From NCBI GenBank assembly GCA_023014365.1, contig JAEBUN010000007.1, positions 1,178,001 through 1,242,000 of the forward strand: 64,000 nucleotides of DNA. Direction: 5' to 3'. This DNA is from Lepiota brunneoincarnata (taxonomy: Eukaryota; Basidiomycota; Agaricomycetes; Agaricales; Agaricaceae). Each line of letters starts with the position of its first letter. Within the stretch, counting starts at the first letter, position 1. Positions 35,567 through 45,470 of the stretch are shown here, piece after piece. The notes beneath the pieces are model-generated. The model had not been told where the DNA came from. It saw nothing but the letters and a program-made list of their open reading frames with translations, and searched no databases. The position numbers and the translations under genes are program-made.

Positions 35567-36968
35567 AGTGGATGATGGACGAGATAATCATTTGAATCGG
35601 ATGTGTTGTAAGCAGCATTTGGTGATAAACATCCATGATCCGCGGACCAATTAGGCCTCGATGACGCCCTTGTATTACTTGTAGGGTGTCGCTAGTGATA
35701 TATACATATACGTTCATATTTGCCAGTGCACCGGATTCCCGGAATCTTAGTGGGGTCACGAAAGTTCGTTCAAGTTGGCCACCCGTTCGGCTTGTTCTCT
35801 ATCTTCATCCCCCACCCCAACCTCTCGAACAGGGACTCAGCACGCGGCGCACAGCGGCCTCCAAAGGCGCAACACCGCTCGGACTCGTGTAATTTTCTTG
35901 CGCAGCCGGGTTCGACCTCGCCACCAAGTCACAGGCTACTAGGAACTTCTACGCCGCGGTGCACGACACCAACTATGAGGTTCCTTATTTAGTTCATGGA
36001 ATACTCCAGGTTGTGTGCTCTGTTACTTCGAGTATCCATCGACTGGACATGGGAAGGGCCTTGAACGCTCTAATTCGGCAATTTTACAACAAGGAACGAG
36101 TTTCAATCCCCCGAGCCCACCCCGACTTTGTGGTCCGTGACTTATGCTCTGGCCGCTCAGGCCCTTGACCCTCTCTCTTCTTACTATTCCTCAATCCACA
36201 CTCTTGGCCCGGTATTGCGAGTAATCGTGTTCGTATGACAGCAATATCCCCTTTATTTTCCCCTCGCATCTGGATCTATTGTCTCGGTGGTCTTTCAAAT
36301 GTGACTTCGACACACAATCCCTACCTCCCAACCATACAGGCCGAGACTTTTTCCAGGCAGGTTTCTCCAACCCCCCCGGTGTTCTGGGAGTCGATGGTTC
36401 CTACCGTTACGGGATCAGGTACTCAGAGCTTCTAGATATGTTATGCCTGCCAAGGACCGAATGATTGAGTGAGGTAGGTCAAAGGACGCTGTCAACATTG
36501 GGATAGTGAAAATTGTACATTCCAAAATGACCGGACGTGTTCGTGGTGGCGCGAGGTAGGCTAAGAAACTCCCTGAACACAAACACCAAGTATATCTTAG
36601 CCTGTGTAATCCTACATGCACCCGAACGCGAATCTCCAGCAATACTCCTAAGATCTGTCCAGTTTGGGCTGCGAACAAGTTGAGCCAAGTAAAATCTGTA
36701 TTGTGATATAGCTTAGAGCCCGGTACTACCAACACCATATCCCGAGCTCCTCACATCTTATCCCTAGCTGCTGATATACAGGTCTGTAAATATCACCAAG
36801 CGCCTATTTCAGGTAACATAGGCGCTTCTATGGCTTTCCCGTATCTTTGACTTCAACAGCCCTACACGTGCCTGCTTAGTATATATCGGGCGACGCAGCC
36901 AAGCATTGCCCTCACCTGCCATACGTTGAGCCCCCTTCAATTCAACGTTGCTGAATGGTGGATATAGG
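35567..36968. other. Intergenic upstream of the kinase array
   Basis: No gene recognised in 1.4 kb. The last 170 bases hold the promoter of the first kinase unit, with the perfect inverted repeat at 36798. Confidence 0.4.
36798..36827. promoter_or_regulatory. Perfect 10-bp inverted repeat upstream of kinase unit 1
   Basis: Arms AAGCGCCTAT and ATAGGCGCTT with a 10-base loop, 142 bases before the kinase ATG. A related, partly decayed version sits at 40243-40272 before the dual-kinase gene, and the flanking bases are also similar. Confidence 0.5.
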
Positions 36969-38599
36969 ATGACTTCGGTTGACCCTACCCTTACAGTCAT
37001 TAGTGCGGCTACTAATGACTCTCTTATTGGGCAAGCCGTGCTTCCTCCAACCGATGTTCTTGAACATCGTTCTCGCAAGGCATGGGTGCCTCTAACCTCC
37101 TTTCCGATTCCTCGCTGATATCGTGATCTGGTGCCGGCCAACGTAGGACCTCGTGAGATATATCGAACGTGACTCCGATTCGATGTTCCCGATGCATGTT
37201 GGCGAGCATTGTAATGTCTACATCCGGCATTGCGCGAATGAAGGAAAGAAGATGAAGGTGAGAACTCATAAAGCCCCGTTCGGAGCCATGCGGGCTGCTT
37301 TTGAAGCTGATAACTACAAAGGTTGTGATTAAAGTCCTGCGGATGCATAGCGACTCCACAAACGTTGAAAGGTCACAACACGTATGTTTTACCCCAGAAA
37401 CTGGCTCTGGTCTCAAAAAAGTTCTCATCGACTGGGTGCTCCGCTTTATAGTTCTGGAACAGATATATATATACGTGGTATCAGCTCAATCATCCCAACG
37501 TCCTCGAACTTGGACACCTCGAGTAATTTCAGTCAACAGAGTTGTCCCGGCCTCATTTCGCCATACTGCGATAATGTAAACATTTATCTCAGAGCACATC
37601 CGAATACCGATCCTATACCTGTGGTTCGTCAACCTACCCTCCCTGATCACGGGCGCCAAAATTAGTGATATGTTTGGCAGATCAGGGGTGTCTCAGTTGG
37701 TCTCGAATACCTCCATCGAGTGAACGTCGTTCACGGAGGTCTTAATCCTGTTAGTATCCTTTGCAAGTATACCTGTGACAGAACCAATCATTCTCTTCCA
37801 TACCCGCCCAAAGTCTAATATCCTCATTGATGCCTTTGGTGAACCGCTTCTGTGCGATTTTGATTGGTTCGAAAATATCAGCCATCATGGATTGACGACC
37901 AAGCCCATTGGAATATTCCGATATCAAGCACCAGAGCTATTAGATCCTGACAGCGAACACTCACCCAACCGGTGCTTCTGATGTTTATGCATTCGGACTT
38001 TCTTGCTATGGGGTTCGCTGCCATACCCTGTTATTTCCTCTTCTGACCTGGGTAGTGCAGATATGGACAGGACGACAACCATACCACAACATGAGCAATG
38101 ACACGGACATCATCATTAACGTGTTGATGCATAGCGCGAGGCCCACTTACCCGCGCTTTCCACGGCCGGGAACAGAACAATTTTGGCCCGTCCTCGAGGC
38201 ATGTTGGATGGTTGAGCCAAGTAAGAGACCGACTGCCAAAGACTTGGTTCAGTCTCTAGGTGCACTAGATCGGCACGGCACCGCCACTACTATGACCTCC
38301 GAACAGCTGGAACACTCGGGGGATCAGCATCTGCCGCAGCCACCAGAGATTGAGGGGATTTCCAGCAGTGCAAAAAGCATGGCCAATGTGACGGCCCCTG
38401 ATGGTCTTGTTGCGCAAGAAGCGTTTCTTCTAACCGACACCTTTGAACAGCGTCCCCATGGCAGGGTGCGAGTTCATTTTCTTCCCCTACGTTCTCCGCT
38501 GATACTATGGCCTGATACCGGCCGACGTAGGATCTCACTGGATGCATTGAGCGGGACTCCGTAACGAGGATGGTGCGCTTGGATTCGGTCGAGCGTTGA
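36969..38599 (+). pseudogene. Protein-kinase unit 1, degenerate pseudokinase with amputated second domain
   Basis: First unit of the kinase array. Exon 1 MTSVDPTLTVISAATND...LEHRSRK, then DLVRYIERDSDSMFP; the glycine loop is ruined (VGEHCNVY where relatives have GGGYSDVY). VVIKVLR keeps the lysine, but the catalytic loop is HGGLNP instead of HGDLKP and DFG has become DFD, while QAPELLD is intact. The αC/β4 region has lost two bases (about 37510-37525), and a +1 break lies near 37950. The C-lobe (QPYHNMSND, FWPVLEACW, KRPTAKDLVQSLGALD) is followed by the linker DTFEQRPHGR and the first exon of a second kinase domain (DLTGCIERDSVT), which then runs into a stop at 38597. It therefore descends from a two-kinase gene. 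The first intron appears to have a GC donor. Unlikely to phosphorylate. Confidence 0.7.
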
Positions 38600-38776
38600 A
38601 CGTATAAACAAAGCCTGAATTACAGAAGGTGGAGAGAGAGAATTTTACAGCGTAAAATACATGTCAATTTATACATAACGTAGATAGGAGAAATAAATGA
38701 AACTTAACGCTAAGTAAAACATAAAACGCCTTATCGGAGGAGTCGTCGTGTTCACCTACTCCTCACAGCTCCTCAC

Positions 38777-39948
38777 ATGACGAGCAACACGTCACGGATG
38801 AGGTATCCCGACGTCAATCGCCGACACTCCGACCGGGTATTCCCTGTTCACTGTGGCGGGTTCTCTGATGTGTACATCGGCGATTACACAAACAAGGATA
38901 AAAAGATGAAAGTAAGGACCCCTCATAGAACCCCAAGCTGTGTGAGTTGCTCCTTGAACTGGTGATTGAACAAAAGTTGCGATTAAAGTTCTGCGGCATA
39001 AAAGTGACTCTGATGATATCGAGAGGGCCCAAGGTGTGTGTCATCTCTCTGAAGCTTCAGTTTTAAGAATATTTCTCCTCAATTAGATACTCTAACTTAT
39101 AGGACTGGAACAGGGAAACATATGTGTGGCATCAGCTTGGTCACCCAAACATCCTCGAATTCTTAGGCCTTGCAAATGATTTCGCTTGATATGATTGTCC
39201 CGCCCCCATTTCCCCATACTACAGTAACAGAACGGTTCATATATATCTCAGAACCCATCCAAATACCGATCCTATGCCCATGGTTTGTCAATCTATGTCT
39301 CTCCGACACTGTGCCAAAATTTAACTGGCATATCTGTTAGATCAGAGGTGTCGTGGCTGGACTCGAATACCTCCATCGGATGAGCGTCGTCCATGGAGAT
39401 CTAAAGCCTATCGGTACCTTCTCCAACTCTTCCTAGCGTATGCCAAGAGGAGTACTAATCACTTCTTTACTCCTTCCCCTAAAGTCCAACATCCTAGTCG
39501 ATGACTCTGGTAAACCCTTGCTGTGCGATTTTGGTCAGTCCAAGATAACTGGCCAACACGGGTTCACAATCAGACCCGCTGGGGCACGGCGATATCAAGC
39601 AGTGGAACTCTTCGATGGGACCAATCAGCCAACTAAGGCTTCTGATGTGTATGCACTGGGATTGACTTGTTACGAGGTTCGCCCCCGTGTCCTCCTATTT
39701 CCTTCTTTTGTATGATTAGTTATTTGGTGGCACAGATGTGGGCAGGATACCGGCCATACCATGGTCTTAGCAGCGAGGCCTCTATCATCTTCAAGGCCGT
39801 GGTTTATAACGGAAGGCCTGCCTACCCGAGCTCTGCACGGTCGGGAACAGAACGCCTTTGGCCGATCTTAGAGGCATGTTGGATCGCTGACCAAAACAAG
39901 AGACCGACTGCCGAAGACCTGGTTCAGTCTCTTGGTGCCCTAACTTAG
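38777..39948 (+). pseudogene. Protein-kinase unit 2 with in-frame TGA
   Basis: Kinase-domain gene with its own ATG (MTSNTSRMRYPDVNRR). Exons: CGGFSDVYIGDYTNKDKKMK, VAIKVLRHKSDSDD, ETYVWHQLGHPNILEFLGLA, then a TGA at 39187-39189 where relatives have Arg (a CGA to TGA change), then the rest of the lobe: GVVAGLEYLHRMSVVHGDLK, SNILVDDSGKPLLCDFGQSK, YQAVELFDGTNQ, SDVYALGLTCYE and FWPILEACW...KRPTAEDLV, ending at 39948. Catalytic HGD and DFG residues are kept. The 5' end looks like a second-domain exon fused to a piece of promoter sequence (GCTCCTCACAT also occurs before unit 1), so it may be the detached second half of the ancestral dual kinase. Premature stop or sequence error; otherwise well preserved. 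Confidence 0.65.
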
Positions 39949-40503
39949 CAAATTGCTACTTGTTTTACTCCACCAACGTTATGTTTTTTCTCTCCCCTTG
40001 ATTAAGCCTCTTGATTACTAGTTCCGCCACGCCAGAATGCATCGTGGTGGATCTCAGATTCAAGGATAGCTCCCCCCAATGAGATGCGATCCCCAGCCCC
40101 TAGAGATACCTCCGAAACCTGTACTCTCGTCTGCAAGTTGGACTAAGTGGAGTCCATATTTAGTATTCCGTAGCCGAGAGTCTAGTACCTGAGCTCTTCA
40201 CACTCTTCTGAGGCGCCGACGCACAGCCCTATACATGTTAACAAGCGTCTGCTTCGGGTGTCGTAGGCGTTCTACGGCTTCTTGGTTTCCACAGCCTCAA
40301 AACAGCTGTACGCCGCGTGTTTTACGTCAGGCAATGCCGCCAAGGTCAGAATCGGATTGTCCGCCTGTGCAGAGCCACTCTAACTTGGAGTACATCTACT
40401 GTTGTCGTTCCTGGTCTTGGCGGTGCCGAACCCATCAGAACTGATATTCCCCTCAACAAGTCTACGTTGGAATTGACACTGCTACCCTCGTATAGCCATC
40501 AGT
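39949..40503. other. Promoter region of the dual-kinase gene
   Basis: No gene. Contains the degenerate copy of the inverted repeat at 40243-40272 and sequence similar to the region before unit 1, so the promoter was duplicated with the gene. Confidence 0.45.
40243..40272. promoter_or_regulatory. Degenerate copy of the kinase inverted repeat
   Basis: AAGCGTCTGC...GTAGGCGTTC aligns with the perfect inverted repeat at 36798-36827. Differences are mostly C/T and G/A changes. It lies 232 bases before the ATG at 40504. Confidence 0.45.
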
Positions 40504-43303
40504 ATGGCTCGTCAAGATGACTCTAGTATTGTTGCACGGGCTGCACTTCCTCCAGTCGACGTCTTTGAATACCGTTCCTGCAAAGTATAGCCTCCTCGAC
40601 TTCCCTTCCATCTTCTTCGTTGATACCATGATTGATGCCGGTCGATGTAGGACCTTTTTGGATATATCAAACGGGACTCGACCTCAATATTCCCTCTGCA
40701 TGGAGGCGGGTACTCCGACGTTTACACCGGGTACTACACAAGGGAGGGCAAAAAGATGAGAGTGAGAATTCCCTCGTAAACCTAGACCATCTGCGCCAAT
40801 CTTGGAGCTGATAATCGGCAAAGGTCGCAATTAAGGTCCTGCGGCTGGGTAACGACCTGGAATATGAATGGGTTCGACGTGTGTGTCACCTCTCTAAAAC
40901 TGCCCCCAAGTATTTCTTATTGATAGGTGTTCCGCTTTGTAGCACTTGAACAGGGAGACATATGTGTGGCATCAGCTCAGTCACCCCAATATCCTCGAGT
41001 TCCTGGGCCTCGCGAGTGATTTTGGTCGGTGGGAATGTCCCGCCCTCATTTCTCCGTACTGCGAAAACGGGGCATTGCCCGAGTATCTCAAGGCACATCC
41101 GGACGTCGACCCTATGTCCATGGTTTGTCAAGTTATCACGCTCTCCATGCACTGCATGGCTAAAAACCAATGACACGTTTGGTAGATCCGAGGTGCCGCT
41201 GATGGCCTCGAATACCTCCACCGGATGGACGTCATTCACGGAGATCTTAAACCTGTCAGTATCTCTCCCAAACTCCTTTGTCATACACTAGGAAATTTAC
41301 TCCACCCTTCCAAGTCCAATATCCTTGTTGATGACTTCGGTAAACCCCTTTTGTGCGACTTTGGTCGGTCTAAGATCGACAAGCAACGTGGATTCACGAC
41401 CAGACCCTGCTGGGGCACTGTCGATATCAAGCGGTGGAACTCTTAGACCCTGATATTGGGAGCTTGGGCCCAACTAAGGCTTCTGATATTTGCGCACTTG
41501 GACTTACTTTTTACGAGGTTCGCTGCTGTACGCCCCTATTTCCTCCCTTGATTATTCATTTGGTAGCACAGATTTGGAACGGGCGGCAGCCATACCACGA
41601 CATTAGTAACGATGCCTCTATCATTTCCAAGGTTGTGGTGTATAACGTGAGGCCTGCTTATCCAAGCTCTCCGCGGCCTGGAACGGAGCATTTTTGGCCA
41701 ATCCTCGAGGCATGTTGGGTAGCTGAACCAAATAAGAGACCGACTGCAGAAGATTTGGTTCTGTCTCTAGGCGTCCTGGATCAACACAACACCAGCAGCA
41801 CCAGCACCAGCACCATTTCCCTTGAAGATGTCCCAACCCTTGCTTCCCCCACTCCTGCCCCCGCCATCACCGGCGTTGTGGCCCTTTCACGAGCGCTTGT
41901 ATTCCTGAGAACTGCCCACGAAATGTACTACAAATTTCTCGCACAGCTCAAACTCTCAAAAGGTCACCATCTGCCACAGCGATCAGAAAATAATTCAGGA
42001 AGCACGACCAATTTGACAGTCCCCAATGATCCTCTCGCGCAAGTCACGTTTCCTCCGGCCGACACTTTTGAACAGCATCCTCATGGTAGGGTAAGGCTTG
42101 CGCTTCTTCCCATCACTTACTCCCCAGCTGATATCTCGATTCGATGACGGCTGGAGTAGGACCTCGTTGGACGTATTAAATGGGACTCTGACGGGATAGC
42201 ACCCAAATATCGTGGCGGGTTCTCCGATATCTACATCGGGCGTTACACGAATAAAGGCAGAAAGATGAAAGTGAGAACACCTCATAAAACCCCGAGCCGC
42301 GTACACCATTCTTGAAGCTGATAATTGACAAAGGTCGCGATTAAGTTGATGAGGATGAAGAGCGACCCTGTGGATGCCGAATGGGCACAGCGCGTGCGTC
42401 ATCCCCTCTGAAATTGGTTTCAGGTTTTGAGAGATACAATGTTCTGCTTATAGGACTGGAACAGGGAAACATATGTGTGGCATCAGCTCAATCACCGCAA
42501 CGTCCTCAGATTTTTGGGTTTTGCGAGTGATCTCAGTCGAGGGGATTGTCCCGCCCTTATTTCGCCATACTGCAAAAATGGCGCAGTACACGACTATCTC
42601 AGCACTCACCAAAATACTAAACTCATGCCCATGGTTCGTCAACCCATAACCTTCTCCAGCACTGCGTCAAATTCAATAACATGTTTGTTAGATCAAGGGT
42701 ATCGTGGCTGGTCTCAAATACCTCCATCAGATGAACGTCATTCACGGAGATCTTAAGCCTGTCGGTGTCTTCTCCAACTCTATTGACATACGCCAGGAAG
42801 AGTACTAATCATTTCCCTGCCCTTTTGACCGAAGTCTAATATCCTCGTTGATGACTTTGGTAAACCCCTTTTGTGCGATTTTGGTCAGTCCAAGATAATT
42901 GGCCAACATGGGTCTGTGATCAGACCGGCCGGCGCACGACGCTATCAGGCAGTGGAACTATTTGATGGGAACAATCAACCAACCAAGGCATCTGATGTAT
43001 ATGCACTTGGACTGACTTGTTACGAGGTTCGCTGCCGCGCCCTCCTATTTCCTCCCCTTTTTTTTAATTCAGATTTATTTGGGGATGCAGATTTGGACAG
43101 GACACCAGCCATACCACGACATTAGTAGCGAAGCCGCTATCGTTGCCAAGGTTGTGATCCATAATGCAAGGCCTGCTTACCCTCACCCTCCGCGATCAGG
43201 AACAAAGCGCTTTTGGCCAATCCTAGAGGCGTGCTGGTTGGCTGAACCAAGCAAGAGACCGACTGTCGAAGAGCTGGTTAAGTCTCTAAAGGCTCTGAAT
43301 TAG
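40504..43303 (+). CDS. Tandem two-domain protein kinase
   Basis: One gene with two complete kinase domains. Domain 1: MARQDDSSIVARAALPP, then HGGGYSDVYTGYY (glycine loop), VAIKVLRLGND (lysine), ETYVWHQLSHPNILEFLGLA, LEYLHRMDVIHGDLKP, ILVDDFGKPLLCDFGRSK. Linker of about 130 residues with an STSTST stretch and ADTFEQHPHGR. Domain 2: DLVGRIKWDSDG, RGGFSDIYIG, HQLNHRNVLRFLGFA, LKYLHQMNVIHGDLKP, LLCDFGQSK, YQAVELFDGNNQ, FWPILEACW, ending SLKALN at 43303. Intron positions and phases match between the domains, so one arose by copying the other. Two single-base insertions lie near 41412 and 41428 in domain 1, before the AVELLDP segment. HRD is HGD and APE is AVE, as in many mushroom-forming-fungus kinase families of the TKL type. 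Confidence 0.75.
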
Positions 43304-43998
43304 CAAATTGCTATTTGGTTTACCCACGTCGTGGCCCGGGTGGTCGCCGTAAAGGGTCACACGAGAGTATCCTGTAGAATATGAGGCAGAGGTCTACTTG
43401 TAGGTATATTGAAGCGAGTTCGAGCGAGGAGGAAAAGATTGTAAGATGATTGATAGTTGGGTAGTATTTCTTTATCCTGTACTCTGCATAGGTTTTATAT
43501 GTTGAATCTGGGCGCCGAAATCAAATGATTGTCTAAGCTACTGGGTCTAAGCTACAGTCTCATTGACATCCAAGTCCAATATGGTTGTTAGCTCTGTTGG
43601 AGAGTCGGCGTTTAATTCGGGAAATCAGTGCAGCGCCACTTTTCGGAATGTAAAAGCATCTCTTCTAATAATACACTGGCTAGAAGTGCACATGTGGAGG
43701 GCAACTGGGAGTGAGATCATAGCACCGTACAATAGGACGACTGGAGGAAGTGACAAGTAGCTCCCCGTGTTTGTTTTGCTGTTTCAAGTCAGGGCTGATG
43801 AGTATTAGACGGGTGCGATCTGGAAATTCCAATTGGCTGTCGGGGCAGGCCAGGCAATCACTGGGGAGACTCTCCGGACATAGTCCACGAACTGACATCT
43901 ACCATCTGTATCTTGATAACGAGTGGAATCTATGACCACCAAAATCCTTCTTATCCTCCTGGTCATGAGTGTTTGTCGGCTAGGAGCCGCAATTTACA
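43304..43998. other. Intergenic, no gene recognised
   Basis: 3' flank of the dual kinase and of GNAT copy 2, which converge here. Short frames only. Confidence 0.4.
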
Positions 43999-44767
43999 CT
44001 ACAAACCTCTAGCCATTATCGCGTCAACTTTCTCACGTCCTCCACCCTCCCAATCATCCCAACAATGCCCAAATATCGCCGTATCTCTTCCGGGACATTC
44101 CTTCCTCGGATCCTCCTCTCTCACCTGCACACCATTCCCAAACTGCATCTTATTCTCAGGCAACACCCGATCCCACCTCAACACACCCTCAAACCGGAAT
44201 CCCATCCGCTCTGCCAAGCGCAAAGAGGGTCGATTCAACGCATTCGCCTGCCAAAATACCCTCCGTAATCCAAGCCCACCACGATCTGGGAGGTCGAGGG
44301 CATAGTGCATCATGAGTCCGACCGCATTCGACGTGACATGTGTGCGTTGAAAGGGTGGGAGGATGAGGATGTAGCCGATTTCGGTTGCGAGATTGGGGAG
44401 GGAGGAGTTGATGTAAGCCAGGTGGCCTGCGATCGCTCCTTCTTTGCCAGCAGCCGTACGCTTCGTTTTGTCGTAGATGAGGAAGAGAATGAAGCCTGGA
44501 TTTTTGTGGATGATAGGATCATAAAAGGTGGAGATAAGGTCGTCGGAGGATGTGAATGGTCCGACTGGGAGATAGTTGAAGACTTCTGGGTGAGGGAGTG
44601 CGGCTTCGAACAATAGCTCTAAATGCTTGGAGGGCTGCGGAGGTCGAGTCAGAACTTTGTAAATGAAAACGGAAGTGGCTGACAATGAAAGGTACGAGCT
44701 TGATCCTATCGTTCTCTAGAGCATCGGGTACAGGGAAACAGAAGTTGTGATCGTACTGCAGCGACAT
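43999..44767 (-). CDS. GNAT-family acetyltransferase, copy 2
   Basis: Paralogue of the gene at 34829-35566, here with one 49-base intron (44635-44683). Exon 1 encodes 28 residues ending NDRIKLVPFI, and exon 2 starts PSKHLELLFEAALPHPEVF; together 239 residues, aligning without gaps to copy 1 over this junction. Acetyl-CoA-binding region ILILPPFQRTHVTSNAVGLM; further landmarks LGLRRVFWQANALNRPSLRL, AERMGFRFEGVLRWDRVLP and CPGRDTAIFGHCWDDW. A longer ATG-started frame continues upstream but is not needed for the family match. Divergent from the small gene at 44986. Confidence 0.88.
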
Positions 44768-44924
44768 TGTCTGACTCACTCGGAGCGGATCCCCGATCTG
44801 ATCATGGAAGGCTAAGCCCGGTCGGTACATCACCCTTCCAGTGCGAGTGGAGTTGTGATCTCGTGCACCAACGACGCTGCTATGATGTCATCCATGTTAC
44901 CGACGTCACTCTCAATGTTTTACG

Positions 44925-44932
44925 TATATATA
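44925..44932 (+). promoter_or_regulatory. TATA box of the small conserved gene
   Basis: TATATATA, 54 bases upstream of the ATG at 44986. A GACGTC palindrome lies 20 bases earlier, within the 218-base divergent promoter shared with GNAT copy 2. Confidence 0.5.
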
Positions 44933-44985
44933 CATACACACGGACGTACCTCTGTGACCACCAATCTACCACTAAACATTCAAAC

Positions 44986-45325
44986 ATGGCACGTCCCTTC
45001 TCCCTCTCAATCACCGTTCAATATTCACATTCAGACCAGGGCTCTATATTCTCAGCAATCGGCCGCGGCATCAACGCCATTATATCCGCCATCGCCAATG
45101 TCATCATGACCATCGTCGGCGCCATCACAACTGTAAATGCCTTCTCCAAACTGTCCGGGGGGATGCAGAACCACTAACAATAAGCCACAGGTGATAGTAA
45201 CCATATTCAACGTCATCGGCGATATCCTATGTTGTAGATGCGGCTCCCGGAGAGCGCGTTCGAGGTCAGGGACGCGGACGGGGAAGAGGAGGGGGGGGTT
45301 TGGTAGGAGAGGAGGACGCTACTGA
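44986..45325 (+). CDS. Conserved small hydrophobic/basic protein
   Basis: Two exons (44986-45132 and 45191-45325) give 93 residues. The protein starts MARPFSLSITVQYSHSDQGS, followed by a hydrophobic helix (IGRGINAIISAIANVIM, TIVGAI), then VIVTIFNVIGDILCCRC and an Arg/Gly-rich end. I know this layout as a small uncharacterised protein conserved in many Agaricomycetes. The CCRC motif next to a long hydrophobic segment suggests a membrane-associated, perhaps palmitoylated, protein; that is inference. Confidence 0.8.
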
Positions 45326-45470
45326 TACCAGCTTTCTGGTGGTTCCCTTGACGCATCTATGATATCTTTTTACCCTTAATTTGATTCCCTGGATGATGTT
45401 TTCCGGTGTGCGCTTGCTAAATGCATGCTTGTATTTGCTTTGTATACGAACAACACATATACTTTGGACC

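Noticed and set aside
36969..39948. Units 1 and 2 as one continuous dual-kinase gene
   Set aside because: The second-domain exon in unit 1 runs into a stop at 38597, and unrelated sequence separates it from the ATG-started unit 2.
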